Assembly (NCBI RefSeq): GCF_003259675.1 | Contig: NZ_PZJG01000002.1 | Span: forward strand, 62,001 to 126,000 | Source of the DNA: Macrococcoides bohemicum | GTDB lineage: Bacteria; Bacillota; Bacilli; Staphylococcales; Staphylococcaceae | Reading direction: 5' to 3' | Length of the DNA: 64,000 nucleotides | Part shown: positions 17,650 through 26,573 of the stretch, piece by piece | Position numbering within the stretch: position 1 is the stretch's first letter | Layout of the letters: each line of letters begins with the position of its first letter | The notes under the pieces: model-generated | Databases searched by the model: none | Seen by the model: the letters and a program-made list of their open reading frames with translations, nothing else | What the model was told of the DNA's origin: nothing | Made by a program: the position numbers and the translations under genes

Positions 17650-17751
17650 TCCCTCCTTAGTTTTAGCGGTATCTTTAGTTTCTTCGAACAGATTCCACTA
17701 TTATTCCTTAATTTTAGCGGAATCTTTAATTGTTGTCTTCAAATACCGCTA
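17650..17751. repeat. 51-bp imperfect tandem duplication upstream of the threonine aldolase gene
   Basis: Two adjacent 51-bp units (17650-17700 and 17701-17751) share the core TTTTAGCGGWATCTTTA and similar flanks. Each unit has inverted ends (AGCGGTATCTTTA with AGATTCCACTA, or AGCGGAATCTTTA with AAATACCGCTA) and can form its own hairpin. The copy nearer the gene supplies the Shine-Dalgarno. Confidence 0.7.
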
Positions 17752-17762
17752 TAACCCGCTTC

Positions 17763-18254
17763 TTACATCATTTGCCCTTTTATCATCTCAATTATTTCTT
17801 TTTGAGACAATTCTTCAGTAATAATATATTCACCTTCTACTTCTAAATAATCTTTATCCAGGAACCATTGACGCATTTCATCTTCACCAAATTCAACATT
17901 TTGTTTATATTGATGACGACGCAAAGTCTCTTCAAACGGAATATCAAAGTAATAGACGTAAGATGTATCATTATATTTATTAACCATTTCTATCAACATA
18001 TCTCCATGTTTACGACGTGTTAATATCCCTTCCACCACAACATATTTACAGTGTTCCATACCAAATTCAATCATTGTTCTCAGCAATTCAGTTGACACAT
18101 TACCGACTTTATCTTTAACATGTAACATTTCTCTTCTCAATAAATCTTGAGAAATAAGAATCGTTCCTTCACCCAGAGCTTCTTGCAGTAATTTAGCAGT
18201 TGAAGTTTTACCGCTTCCTGAATTACCTCTAAGAATCATTAATTTTGTCATCAT
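17763..18254 (-). CDS. P-loop kinase-like AAA_33 protein
   Basis: A small cytoplasmic nucleotide-binding protein (about 163 aa) with Walker A in RGNSGSGKTSTA, SQDLLRREML, a Walker-B-like VVVEGIL and a lid-type segment ETLRRHQYK. It resembles uridine-kinase/zeta-toxin-like or chloramphenicol-phosphotransferase-like P-loop kinases; the substrate cannot be read from the sequence. Two consecutive ATG codons follow GGGTGAT. It starts 9 nt after the MOSC gene stop and is part of the DUF438-MOSC-kinase run. Confidence 0.75.
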   Translation of the reverse strand: MMTKLMILRGNSGSGKTSTAKLLQEALGEGTILISQDLLRREMLHVKDKVGNVSTELLRTMIEFGMEHCKYVVVEGILTRRKHGDMLIEMVNKYNDTSYVYYFDIPFEETLRRHQYKQNVEFGEDEMRQWFLDKDYLEVEGEYIITEELSQKEIIEMIKGQMM

Positions 18255-18262
18255 ATCACCCA

Positions 18263-18952
18263 CTAAATATTCGGTCCATATAATCTATGGGTCTTGTCTT
18301 CAATTTCTCCTGATAGTTTTTTCTTTAAACTGACTTTCCATGAGTCAGCCAAAACTTCAACTTCAGATAATTCCTTCACTAGACTTAAATCAGCAGAAAA
18401 ATGCATCACTTCGTTACACTTTGCAATGGTCCACTCTGGATTTGATCTTTCCAGTAACTCTATTTTATCATTTACACTCACTACTCCAGGACGAAGCACT
18501 TTTAAGTACCAACCAGTTCTACCATTTTCTTCAGTGATCTTAGATAGTTCTATTTCTCGATATTTTCTTGCCGGCTTCCAGCATGGTTTACGTGGTTGCG
18601 TAACTTGAACAAGTGTATTGCCAATTTGATAAATATCACCTAGACATACTGTTTGTTCATTCATATCGACGACACTTAGATTTTCACCAAAACCCCCTGG
18701 TTGCATATCTTTATTCAATTCATTTCGCAATAATGGATAATGTTCGCTTGCATAGCAAAATACAGCTTTGTCTACACCACCATGATGCACTTTATCAGCA
18801 ACTTTGTCATCTTCAAAGCCAAATTCAGTTAAGTTTCCACGTGAAACGGCATCTCGATTGATAGCTGAAATCCATGACTGATTTAATTTATCTGAAGCTT
18901 CTTCACTACCTAGTTGTTTTGGTTTTCCGATAAACATCATTTCAACAAGCAT
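18263..18952 (-). CDS. MOSC domain protein (YiiM-like)
   Basis: A 229-aa cytoplasmic protein with a MOSC core: KVHHGGVDKAVFCYA, then GGFGENL, a CLGDIYQIG strand and QPRKPCWK with the conserved cysteine. A C-terminal helical extension (about 160-225) resembles the YiiM 3-alpha domain. Such proteins handle molybdenum cofactor or bound sulfur and confer resistance to N-hydroxylated bases in E. coli. I chose the ATG giving MLVEMMF, preceded by AGGGGTG; the longer open frame overlaps the DUF438 gene. It lies 13 nt after that gene. Confidence 0.85.
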   Translation of the reverse strand: MLVEMMFIGKPKQLGSEEASDKLNQSWISAINRDAVSRGNLTEFGFEDDKVADKVHHGGVDKAVFCYASEHYPLLRNELNKDMQPGGFGENLSVVDMNEQTVCLGDIYQIGNTLVQVTQPRKPCWKPARKYREIELSKITEENGRTGWYLKVLRPGVVSVNDKIELLERSNPEWTIAKCNEVMHFSADLSLVKELSEVEVLADSWKVSLKKKLSGEIEDKTHRLYGPNI

Positions 18953-18965
18953 ACTAACACCCCTT

Positions 18966-20144
18966 TTAAATATCACGTTTAACGACACTAGGCAAATCCA
19001 GGAACGGCTGAATATCCTGAACGTATTCAAGAATTCCTTGATACTCACCTTTTTCATCAAAGACGCCTTTGTATGTTACATAAATATATTCTTCACCTTT
19101 CTTAAACCACATTGTCACAGTTTCCTGCTCTCTATTTTTAAGTTTACGCATAACTTGCATCATCTTCTTCAAACTCTTCGGTGGATGACAATTCGCTACA
19201 CTTCTACCAATAGAAATTGGTGTGCGAATAAACATCATATCCGCAGATTCAGTAATTTCATTAAAGTATTTAAATAATCCGTTCTTATCAACAAATGTCA
19301 GTTCTAGCGGAATATTATTAAGTATTAATTCCGCTTCTTTCAAGGATAAATAACCGCCACCTATTTTAATGTTTTGATTTTTATCTTCACTTTCCGTTTC
19401 TTTTGTTTGATATACTTTTTCTTTATCAGACCATACTGATTTAACATCTACTGCATAACCAAATGCTTTACTTTCATTGGCGATAGCTTCATATTCCTGT
19501 GCTGTAAATAATTCCTGAATTAAAGGAATAAGAATGTCTTCCTCATGCAATATCATTTGCTTCATACCTTTATTTAACGTATCGAACGATTTTCTAATAT
19601 GCTTAAATTCAATTTCATCCATTCGTTTTAGACGGTTTTTGAATTGATGATAAGTAGCGCGATTATCATCATCAAGTGCCCAAATCTTTCTTGGTAATGT
19701 ATAAACTTGTTTTCGTTCTAATATCGGAAATATCAATTTTTCTTTACGGTTATAATGTGCATATAATGCACCTATTATTTTTAAATCTTCTTCAAGCATT
19801 GAACTGTCTTTTTTAGATGCTACAATCGTCAATTTCTCTTCCATACGTTCTAAAGCAGTAATGAATGTTTCATTTTCTCTTTTCATAATATTTAACGGAT
19901 GATCATCGTCAAGTGAAATATATACTTCCTGTATCATTTCGTTCATATGACAATTATACATATCAATCAATTTATGAATTTCTTCTATTGAAGAAATTCC
20001 TTCCGTGTAGTGTATTTGTATAATAGCGATTAAGAAATCCACCAGCGAATAATTTTCTAAGATAGCAACTGAATGATCTTCCTTATTGCTTTGAATATGT
20101 GTCAGTATTGATTTTATTTCATTTGTAAGCTCGAAATTTATCAT
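18966..20144 (-). CDS. DUF438 / hemerythrin-like / PAS protein
   Basis: A 392-aa soluble protein. A short N-terminal DUF438 part (about 1-70) is followed by a helical hemerythrin-like region with HxxxE-type ligands (LYAHYNRKEKLIFPI and MILHEEDILIPL), then a C-terminal PAS domain (about 270-385: LELTFVDKNGLFKYFN, SIGRSVANCHPPKS). The combination suggests a cytoplasmic redox, oxygen or NO sensor lacking its own output domain. The start ATG (MINFEL) follows GAGGTG. MOSC and kinase genes follow with short gaps. Confidence 0.85.
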   Translation of the reverse strand: MINFELTNEIKSILTHIQSNKEDHSVAILENYSLVDFLIAIIQIHYTEGISSIEEIHKLIDMYNCHMNEMIQEVYISLDDDHPLNIMKRENETFITALERMEEKLTIVASKKDSSMLEEDLKIIGALYAHYNRKEKLIFPILERKQVYTLPRKIWALDDDNRATYHQFKNRLKRMDEIEFKHIRKSFDTLNKGMKQMILHEEDILIPLIQELFTAQEYEAIANESKAFGYAVDVKSVWSDKEKVYQTKETESEDKNQNIKIGGGYLSLKEAELILNNIPLELTFVDKNGLFKYFNEITESADMMFIRTPISIGRSVANCHPPKSLKKMMQVMRKLKNREQETVTMWFKKGEEYIYVTYKGVFDEKGEYQGILEYVQDIQPFLDLPSVVKRDI

Positions 20145-20233
20145 AGTACACCTCACTATATAAGATACATTTAATATACACCTTACAAAGTAATGCTGGG
20201 ACCTTTCTCACAAACATTCACAAAATCGTCAGT

Positions 20234-20782
20234 CTATCGCTTATAATCTCCCTTCAATAAAGCATAACGATTCATGTCTCTAAATTCACCGTATAATAAA
20301 ACATCCTGTTTATCCATACCAACAAACTCAAATCCAGCTTTCTCGGCAACTTTATTACTACCTATATTGTCAACATCAGCACTGATCGATAGTTTGTTCA
20401 AACCCATTTGATTGAAAGCAAAATCACATAAAGCAATTACTGATTTCGTCATAATCCCTTGACCATTTATATCTTTTTTCAACCAGTAACCGATTTCCGC
20501 CTTCTTAAAACCTTGATTAATCGCATGTAAATCTAATGTTCCGGATAATTCTCCATCAACAAATATCAAAAATAAGCGCCCTGTTCCTTGCGCAAACTCA
20601 TTCATCATCTTTTTAATAAATGCAGTTTCATGTGCAGGTTCAGTGATTATATCTATAAAAGTCAAAAACGCTCTTAAGTGCTCTCTATTTTGATCAATCA
20701 CATTATACAAATCTTCCCCATGAAAAATTTCTGCTTGTACCAGTTCAATACGCTCATCAACTTTAATAGATAGTCTGTTCAT
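20234..20782 (-). CDS. GNAT acetyltransferase, RimL-like
   Basis: A 182-aa acetyltransferase of the ribosomal-protein-serine type (RimL/YdaF). It has the LFLIFVDGELSGTLDLH core strands, EIGYWL, acetyl-CoA-binding KKDINGQGIMTKS and the NIGSNKVAEKAGFEFVG segment. The protein or small-molecule substrate is not predictable. It has an AGAGGA Shine-Dalgarno and stands alone, downstream of a hairpin terminator belonging to the preceding gene pair. Confidence 0.85.
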   Translation of the reverse strand: MNRLSIKVDERIELVQAEIFHGEDLYNVIDQNREHLRAFLTFIDIITEPAHETAFIKKMMNEFAQGTGRLFLIFVDGELSGTLDLHAINQGFKKAEIGYWLKKDINGQGIMTKSVIALCDFAFNQMGLNKLSISADVDNIGSNKVAEKAGFEFVGMDKQDVLLYGEFRDMNRYALLKGDYKR

Positions 20783-20860
20783 GTTCGTCCTCTTTTCTTA
20801 TTATCTAAATTTTTTGATTTTTATTAGCGTATGGGAAATCTATAAAAACGTCAACAAAAA

Positions 20861-20880
20861 GCCATCCCTTATGGAATGAC
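20861..20880 (-). terminator. terminator of the HD-domain operon
   Basis: Stem GTCATTCC / GGGATGGC with an ATAA loop, followed by TTTTTGTT on the minus strand. Confidence 0.8.
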
Positions 20881-20937
20881 TTAAATTTGGTTATAAATGT
20901 TTGTAAACGCGATTTATACTTGTACATTGCCAGTATT

Positions 20938-21453
20938 TTATTCGACGTAAGGTCTACCTACCCAATACGTGTCATAAATACCTTCATATTTTGATTTAAA
21001 ATCCTCAATAAACTTCGTATCATGACTGACAATATCGATTACATCATTACATATATAAATTATTTTATCCGATGAATAAAATATTATAAATGACTCTCTT
21101 TCATTTCCACAAACAACATTCGTAATATATTTAATTAACGGTTTAAGATCGATATTTTTTACGATTACATTGATGTAGTCAACATCTTCTTCACCTTTAT
21201 GAAATACTTCTTTCCAGTTCGTAATCTTAAAATAACGTCCTAAATTCGTTTTTTCAGTTTGAATATAATGACCTTCAATGACCCTCAATAAAAACTCCAT
21301 ATTAAAACTGTCATTAGCATAAGTTTCCGTAATAATTTGTTTAATTAAACTACCCTTCATCTTTTCATAACCAAATCTAATTCTGTGTTCATCACTGACT
21401 TGAAAATAAGGAATTGGTTTGTCTATAGCGAATTGTATAGAGCCTTTCAGCAT
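20938..21453 (-). CDS. hypothetical protein co-transcribed with an HD phosphohydrolase
   Basis: A 171-aa soluble protein I do not recognise; it has no membrane segment and only two cysteines. I start it at ATG 21453 (MLKGSIQF), one base after the HD gene stop and 9 nt from GAGGG, rather than at the ATG three codons earlier that overlaps the Shine-Dalgarno. The tight junction indicates translational coupling with the nucleotidase-like gene, and the same terminator ends both. Confidence 0.75.
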   Translation of the reverse strand: MLKGSIQFAIDKPIPYFQVSDEHRIRFGYEKMKGSLIKQIITETYANDSFNMEFLLRVIEGHYIQTEKTNLGRYFKITNWKEVFHKGEEDVDYINVIVKNIDLKPLIKYITNVVCGNERESFIIFYSSDKIIYICNDVIDIVSHDTKFIEDFKSKYEGIYDTYWVGRPYVE

Positions 21454-21454
21454 A

Positions 21455-22039
21455 TCACTCATCCCTCAACAATCCTTTCTTAACACATTTCTCAATAATT
21501 CCTTCAGCGAGTTCCCACATTGCTGGCGCATCATCTTTAATAAATATCTTTTTACTTGTCACTTGTGATTTAGTCAGGTTATATGGATTGTAATCCTCTT
21601 CACTTACTTCATATAGATTAATCAAAGCGATTAATGCATCAATAACCCGAGCATATCTTGCTTCATGATTATCACCACGTTCAAAGTTAGTCCATAGATC
21701 TATTATGCCCTTCTGATCATCTTCATCCAACATTGAAACTACTTTCTTCAGAGATTCAAGTTCTCGATCAAACGAATCACTTTTCGCCTGATCATCAAAT
21801 ACCCATGTATCTCCTGCATAGATTTCACCTAAATCGTGAACCAATAACATCTTGATCACCTGATTGATATCTACTTGTTCAGGGTAGAACTGTTCAAACT
21901 GCATCGCAACAAGTGCTGCCTGCCATGAATGTTCAGCACTATTTTCATATCTTCCATCTAACGTATCACTTTTTCGTTGAATCGTTTTTAGTTGTTCAAT
22001 CTCACTTGCAAATGCATATACTTTATGGATATCATTCAT
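21455..22039 (-). CDS. HD-domain phosphohydrolase (YfbR/HDDC2-like 5'-nucleotidase)
   Basis: A 194-aa soluble metal-dependent phosphohydrolase. The HD signature is complete: RYENSAEHSWQAALVA supplies the first histidine, LLVHDLGEIYAGD supplies His-Asp, and DALIALINL near 135-143 supplies the last aspartate. Relatives of the HDDC2/YfbR group dephosphorylate deoxynucleoside monophosphates. First gene of a two-gene operon. Confidence 0.87.
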   Translation of the reverse strand: MNDIHKVYAFASEIEQLKTIQRKSDTLDGRYENSAEHSWQAALVAMQFEQFYPEQVDINQVIKMLLVHDLGEIYAGDTWVFDDQAKSDSFDRELESLKKVVSMLDEDDQKGIIDLWTNFERGDNHEARYARVIDALIALINLYEVSEEDYNPYNLTKSQVTSKKIFIKDDAPAMWELAEGIIEKCVKKGLLRDE

Positions 22040-22169
22040 ATCTTTACACCTATTTTCTAAAATTTTGTTTTATCTATTTATGAAAATTTCGCAAATACTA
22101 TTGTTTATCATTAATTTCAATGTTATCCTAAAGTTCAATTAAATTCACTATTTATGGAGGTATAAACCA

Positions 22170-23564
22170 ATGGATAACGGGTTTATTTTTTTAAATGTCT
22201 TAATTCTTAGTATTCTCATAGGAATACTTGTATTCATGAACAAGAAACATGTTTCTTTCTCTAAACGTGTCTTCACAGGTATGATTTTAGGGATTTTATT
22301 AGGCGTCGGACTTCAATTCGCTTACGGCACTGATTCTAAAGTAACTTTAGGTACGCTAGACTGGTATAGTATTGTCGGTAGTGGTTACGTTCAACTTTTA
22401 ATGTTAATTGTTGTGCCACTTGTAATGGTATCTATCATCCGTTCTATTATTAATTTAAATACTACGGATCAAGTTGGTAAGATGGCCAGCTGGGTAATCG
22501 GTATATTGATTACTACAACTTTAATTGCAGCAACTATCGGTATTGCTTCCGCATTATTGTTTGATTTAAGTGCTGAAGAGATAAGTATTGGCCAAGATGA
22601 AAAAACACGTGGTACTGAAATTCAAGAGAAATTCGATATGATGGAACAAAAGACAATGCCACAACGTATCGTCAATTTTATTCCAAGCAATATATTTATG
22701 GACATGACAGGCGCAAGGCCTACTTCAACAATCGCTGTCGTTATCTTCTCATTCTTAGTTGGAATTTCAGTACTTGGGGTTCGAAGAAAAGAGCCTGAAC
22801 AAGCTGCAATGTTTACAAGCATGGTTGATGCTGTATTTGCTGTTGTAATGCGACTTGTAACAATCATCTTACGCTTAACACCTTACGGGGTACTTGCTTT
22901 AATGGCAAATATGATTGCAAGTACGAACTTTGCAGGTATAGTAGAACTAGGTAAATTCGTATTAGCATCTTATGTTGCTTTAGGAACAATGTTCCTCATT
23001 CATTTACTTATCATTACATTAACTGGTTTAAATCCAATTCAATATTTAAAAAAGGTTTTCCCAACATTAGCATTTGCTTTCACATCTCGTTCTAGTGCTG
23101 GAACAATTCCTTTAAATATCGCTGCACAAAAAAATGCTTTAGGTGTTGATGATGCAACAGCAAATATGTCAGCATCATTTGGTGCGACGATGGGTCAAAA
23201 CGGTTGTGCCGGTATCTATCCTGCAATGCTTGCAGTGATGATTGCACCAACTGCAGGTATTAATCCACTTTCACCTGAATTTATCGTACAATTAGCGATT
23301 ATCACAGCGATCAGTTCATTCGGTGTAGCCGGTGTTGGTGGTGGTGCAACATTTGCTGCTATCATCGTTCTATCATCAATGGGATTACCAATTGCACTTG
23401 CAGGTGTATTAATCACAGTTGAACCATTAATTGATATGGGACGTACCGCGCTTAATGTAAATGGTAGTATGCTTTCAGGAACATTAACTTCTAAATTCTT
23501 AGGTAACTTCAATAAAAATATTTTTAATGATACACACGCTGTAGTTGAGAATACAGAAGTTTAA
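22170..23564 (+). CDS. tcyP: L-cystine/dicarboxylate-family symporter TcyP
   Basis: A 464-aa sodium/proton symporter of the DAACS family with about eight membrane segments and two re-entrant hairpins. The conserved serine-rich hairpin (TSRSSAGTIPLNI) and the NGCAGIYPA and VEPLIDMGRTALNV motifs are present. The length and N-terminus match the B. subtilis/S. aureus cystine importer TcyP rather than a glutamate carrier. It is monocistronic with a GGAGG Shine-Dalgarno and a terminator directly after the stop. Confidence 0.9.
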   Translation: MDNGFIFLNVLILSILIGILVFMNKKHVSFSKRVFTGMILGILLGVGLQFAYGTDSKVTLGTLDWYSIVGSGYVQLLMLIVVPLVMVSIIRSIINLNTTDQVGKMASWVIGILITTTLIAATIGIASALLFDLSAEEISIGQDEKTRGTEIQEKFDMMEQKTMPQRIVNFIPSNIFMDMTGARPTSTIAVVIFSFLVGISVLGVRRKEPEQAAMFTSMVDAVFAVVMRLVTIILRLTPYGVLALMANMIASTNFAGIVELGKFVLASYVALGTMFLIHLLIITLTGLNPIQYLKKVFPTLAFAFTSRSSAGTIPLNIAAQKNALGVDDATANMSASFGATMGQNGCAGIYPAMLAVMIAPTAGINPLSPEFIVQLAIITAISSFGVAGVGGGATFAAIIVLSSMGLPIALAGVLITVEPLIDMGRTALNVNGSMLSGTLTSKFLGNFNKNIFNDTHAVVENTEV

Positions 23565-23572
23565 AAAAAATC

Positions 23573-23598
23573 GACAATCCGCAATAAAGTGGATTGTC
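23573..23598 (+). terminator. tcyP terminator
   Basis: Perfect 8-bp stem GACAATCC / GGATTGTC with a 10-nt loop, followed by eight T residues. Confidence 0.9.
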
Positions 23599-23672
23599 TT
23601 TTTTTTCTTTGAATATAATATTTGAGTTTGTTATTATAAAAATACTAATATTTTACAGAAAGTTGGTTTAAT

Positions 23673-25292
23673 ATGCCTTGGTGGGGGACATATATACTTA
23701 TTTCAATTGGTTTACTATTAATAGGTATTATTTTAGCAATTTGGGATAAAATCAAAAGAAAGAAACGCATTAAAACACTTTGGAATAAACAAAATACACT
23801 CAATCGACCTAAGGGAAACCATATAAAATATCGTCAATATTTTGATTATCTACAAATAAATAATAAACATTATATAGATGACATCACCTGGAATGATCTT
23901 GATTTAGATCGCATCTTTACAAAATTAAATTACAATTTCACAACGGTTGGCGAGGAATATATGTATGCTTCACTCAGAAACATCCCAAATCATACTGTCA
24001 ATGAATTACTTATTAAAAAAATAACAAATGACCAAAAATTTAGAGAAAGAGTATCTTTTATACTTGCTGATTTAGGACGCAGTACAAATAACAATGCGAG
24101 CCGCTTCGCTTTCAGGCACAAGTCTGACGAACAATATAATCCCTGGATAATCATTGTAAGTTTACTTCCTTTTTTAAGCTTGTTTTCTTTCTATTTTGGA
24201 ATAAGTGTTGGTATTTTTACTGTAATGCTTGCAATTAGCATCGTTATGTCATTATCGATGAGATTTAAGTCTAAAAGTGAATTGCTTTATGATGATATAT
24301 TTTATGCTGTTAAGATAATAGATACTGCTTCAGATCTGCTCAACCTGAAAGAAAGTCACTTAGACACAAAGCCACCTAACATACGTTCAATTAAGTTCTT
24401 GAGTTATTTAATGCTAAGTGACGATAATAACGAAACTAATTTTGCTTTACAAATTATTAATGCCTTGAAGATGTTATTCATGACAGATTATCATATTTAT
24501 CACTATGCACTGCGAATACTAAGAAAGAATCAAGCATCATATGCTGAATATTATCAAGTTGTCGGTCAATATGATTCAAGCTATAGTGTAGGCATGTATC
24601 GCCGTACCTTACCTTATTACAAATTACCTGAAATCGGTCCGTTACATACTGAAGAAATTTATCATCCCCTACTCACACATCCAGTTGCCAATGACTATAC
24701 GCATAATAGAGGGATTTTATTGACTGGATCAAATGCATCTGGTAAGTCAACATTTATGAAGACGATTGCACTCAACATCGTTCTAGCTCAAGCCATCAAC
24801 ACAACAACTAGTGAAGTATTTCGTTATCAACCTGGTCATGTCTTAACATCTATGAACTTAGAAGACAGTTTATCAAAAGGTGATAGTTACTTCATTGCAG
24901 AGATAAAATCAATCAAACGGATTATACGAGCTATCGAGGATTTCCCGATGACTTATATCTTTATAGATGAAATTCTAAGAGGGACTAATACAAAAGAAAG
25001 AATTTCTTCTGCAACTGCCATCCTTAATCATATTAATAGTAATAAAAATACAACTTTATTTGCAGCTACACACGACATCGAATTAACCGAATTATTGAAA
25101 GATACTTTCGATTTCTATTACTTCAGAGAACATTTAACTGAAAATAACGACATTGAATTTGATTACACAATCCGTAAAGGAGTTACTACGACTTCAAATG
25201 CTATTGAATTAATGCGAATATATGATTATCCTGAACATATCTATCAAGATGCTAAAAGCACACTTGCCACACTAAAAAAGTTAAATACATAA
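23673..25292 (+). CDS. membrane-anchored MutS-family ATPase
   Basis: A 539-aa protein with an N-terminal membrane segment (about 5-24), a central hydrophobic pair (about 156-195) and a C-terminal MutS-type ATPase domain: Walker A TGSNASGKST (351-360), the Q/switch region (LEDSLSKGDSYFIAEIKS), Walker B YIFIDEILRGTN (D432, E433) and the FAATHD histidine loop. The mismatch-binding domain I of MutS is absent. Membrane-bound MutS-like proteins of this kind occur in Firmicutes and Bacteroidetes, but their role is not established. Single gene between two terminators. Confidence 0.85.
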   Translation: MPWWGTYILISIGLLLIGIILAIWDKIKRKKRIKTLWNKQNTLNRPKGNHIKYRQYFDYLQINNKHYIDDITWNDLDLDRIFTKLNYNFTTVGEEYMYASLRNIPNHTVNELLIKKITNDQKFRERVSFILADLGRSTNNNASRFAFRHKSDEQYNPWIIIVSLLPFLSLFSFYFGISVGIFTVMLAISIVMSLSMRFKSKSELLYDDIFYAVKIIDTASDLLNLKESHLDTKPPNIRSIKFLSYLMLSDDNNETNFALQIINALKMLFMTDYHIYHYALRILRKNQASYAEYYQVVGQYDSSYSVGMYRRTLPYYKLPEIGPLHTEEIYHPLLTHPVANDYTHNRGILLTGSNASGKSTFMKTIALNIVLAQAINTTTSEVFRYQPGHVLTSMNLEDSLSKGDSYFIAEIKSIKRIIRAIEDFPMTYIFIDEILRGTNTKERISSATAILNHINSNKNTTLFAATHDIELTELLKDTFDFYYFREHLTENNDIEFDYTIRKGVTTTSNAIELMRIYDYPEHIYQDAKSTLATLKKLNT

Positions 25293-25296
25293 ATTA

Positions 25297-25323
25297 AAAC
25301 TCACGAATAAATTTCGTGAGTTT
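25297..25323. terminator. bidirectional terminator
   Basis: An 11-bp stem AAACTCACGAA / TTCGTGAGTTT with a 5-nt loop, between convergent genes. Confidence 0.85.
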
Positions 25324-25370
25324 GTTCATAATTATTTAGTGTAAGTTACTACTGATGATGAGATGCTTTA

Positions 25371-26375
25371 TTAACCGTTGCCATGTCTATCAAATAGATG
25401 AATACTTTCTAAAGTAGCTGTTAAATATACTTTATTTCCTATTAAAGGATTAGTATTTGTATAATATTTTATCTGCCTGTTTTGTGCATCCTCAGCTGTA
25501 ACAACGATATCTTTCCCCAAAAGTTCAGCACGTTTAATAATCACTGGATAACCTTGCTCTGAGATGATGATGTGTTCCGGGCGAATACCGATTATTGTAT
25601 CAATATCTATATTTAACGCTGGATTTAACTGCTTTGATTGCTGCTCATCTAATTTCAATAAATTCATAGGTGGACGTCCGATAAAAGTTGCTACAAACAT
25701 ATTCTCTGGATGATGATACATGTCATATGGTGTATCATATTGCATCATTTTGCCTTCGTTCAGCATGACGATTTTATCACTTATACTTAAAGCTTCTTCC
25801 TGATCATGCGTAACGAATAGCGTCGTAATATTTAAGCGTTGTTGTATTGCTCTGATTTCCTCACGCATCGATACTCTTAATCTTGCATCTAAATTTGATA
25901 AAGGTTCATCTAATAATAATATTTCTGGTTCTCTGACAATAGCTCGTGCTATTGCAACACGTTGCTGTTGTCCACCAGATAGTTCTTTTGGTAAACGGTT
26001 TAAATATGTATCAATTTCTACTAGCTTTGCAGCATATTCTACTTGTTCTTTTATCACACGTTTCGATAATCGCTTCATCTTCAGTGGAAAGGCGATATTA
26101 TTGAAGACAGTCATATGTGGATAAAGTGCATAATCCTGAAATACCATACCAATATTGCGTGCATCAACCTTTAAATGCGTTACATCTTTACCGTCTATGA
26201 TAATCTCTCCTGCTGTAGGTTGTAGTAATCCTGCAAGCATAAATAAGGTAGTACTCTTGCCACATCCTGACGGCCCAAGTATACTAACAAACTCCCCTGA
26301 GCTAATGGTAAGATTTAAATTATTGACAGCTATTGTATCTTTATATTGCATTGATATATTTTTAAATTCAATCAT
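25371..26375 (-). CDS. orphan sugar-type ABC transporter ATPase (MsmK/UgpC/MalK family)
   Basis: A 334-aa ATPase with Walker A (GPSGCGKST), Q-loop (VFQDYALYPHM), signature (LSGGQQQR), Walker B (ILLLDEPLSNLDA), the VTHDQEEA switch and a C-terminal TOBE/regulatory region (about 240-334: IGIRPEHI). The start ATG (MIEFKN) follows TGAGGAT. No permease or binding-protein gene is adjacent, so it is either a multitask ATPase like MsmX, serving several sugar importers, or part of a system split elsewhere. Confidence 0.88.
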   Translation of the reverse strand: MIEFKNISMQYKDTIAVNNLNLTISSGEFVSILGPSGCGKSTTLFMLAGLLQPTAGEIIIDGKDVTHLKVDARNIGMVFQDYALYPHMTVFNNIAFPLKMKRLSKRVIKEQVEYAAKLVEIDTYLNRLPKELSGGQQQRVAIARAIVREPEILLLDEPLSNLDARLRVSMREEIRAIQQRLNITTLFVTHDQEEALSISDKIVMLNEGKMMQYDTPYDMYHHPENMFVATFIGRPPMNLLKLDEQQSKQLNPALNIDIDTIIGIRPEHIIISEQGYPVIIKRAELLGKDIVVTAEDAQNRQIKYYTNTNPLIGNKVYLTATLESIHLFDRHGNG

Positions 26376-26531
26376 AGTAGATATCCTCATTCTTTATACT
26401 TACATTTAGCATATCAAATTTTGATGAAAGATTGATAAAAGATATGTATAAAAATGATATTAAATAAAGTATATATCGAGTATAAATCGGTAAAAATACT
26501 TAAAAATAAAATATTATTCTCCTAAACAAAA

Positions 26532-26564
26532 AAGTATCACATTCCATAACGGAACATGATACTT
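26532..26564 (-). terminator. terminator of the cop operon
   Basis: Long stem AAGTATCAYRTTCC / GGAAYATGATACTT with two internal mismatches, followed by TTTTTTGTTT on the minus strand, 10 bp after copZ. Confidence 0.85.
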
Positions 26565-26573
26565 ATAAATATA

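Noticed and set aside
17650-17751. Direct repeats considered as a CRISPR array
   Set aside because: Only two adjacent units with no spacers between them, and no cas genes nearby.
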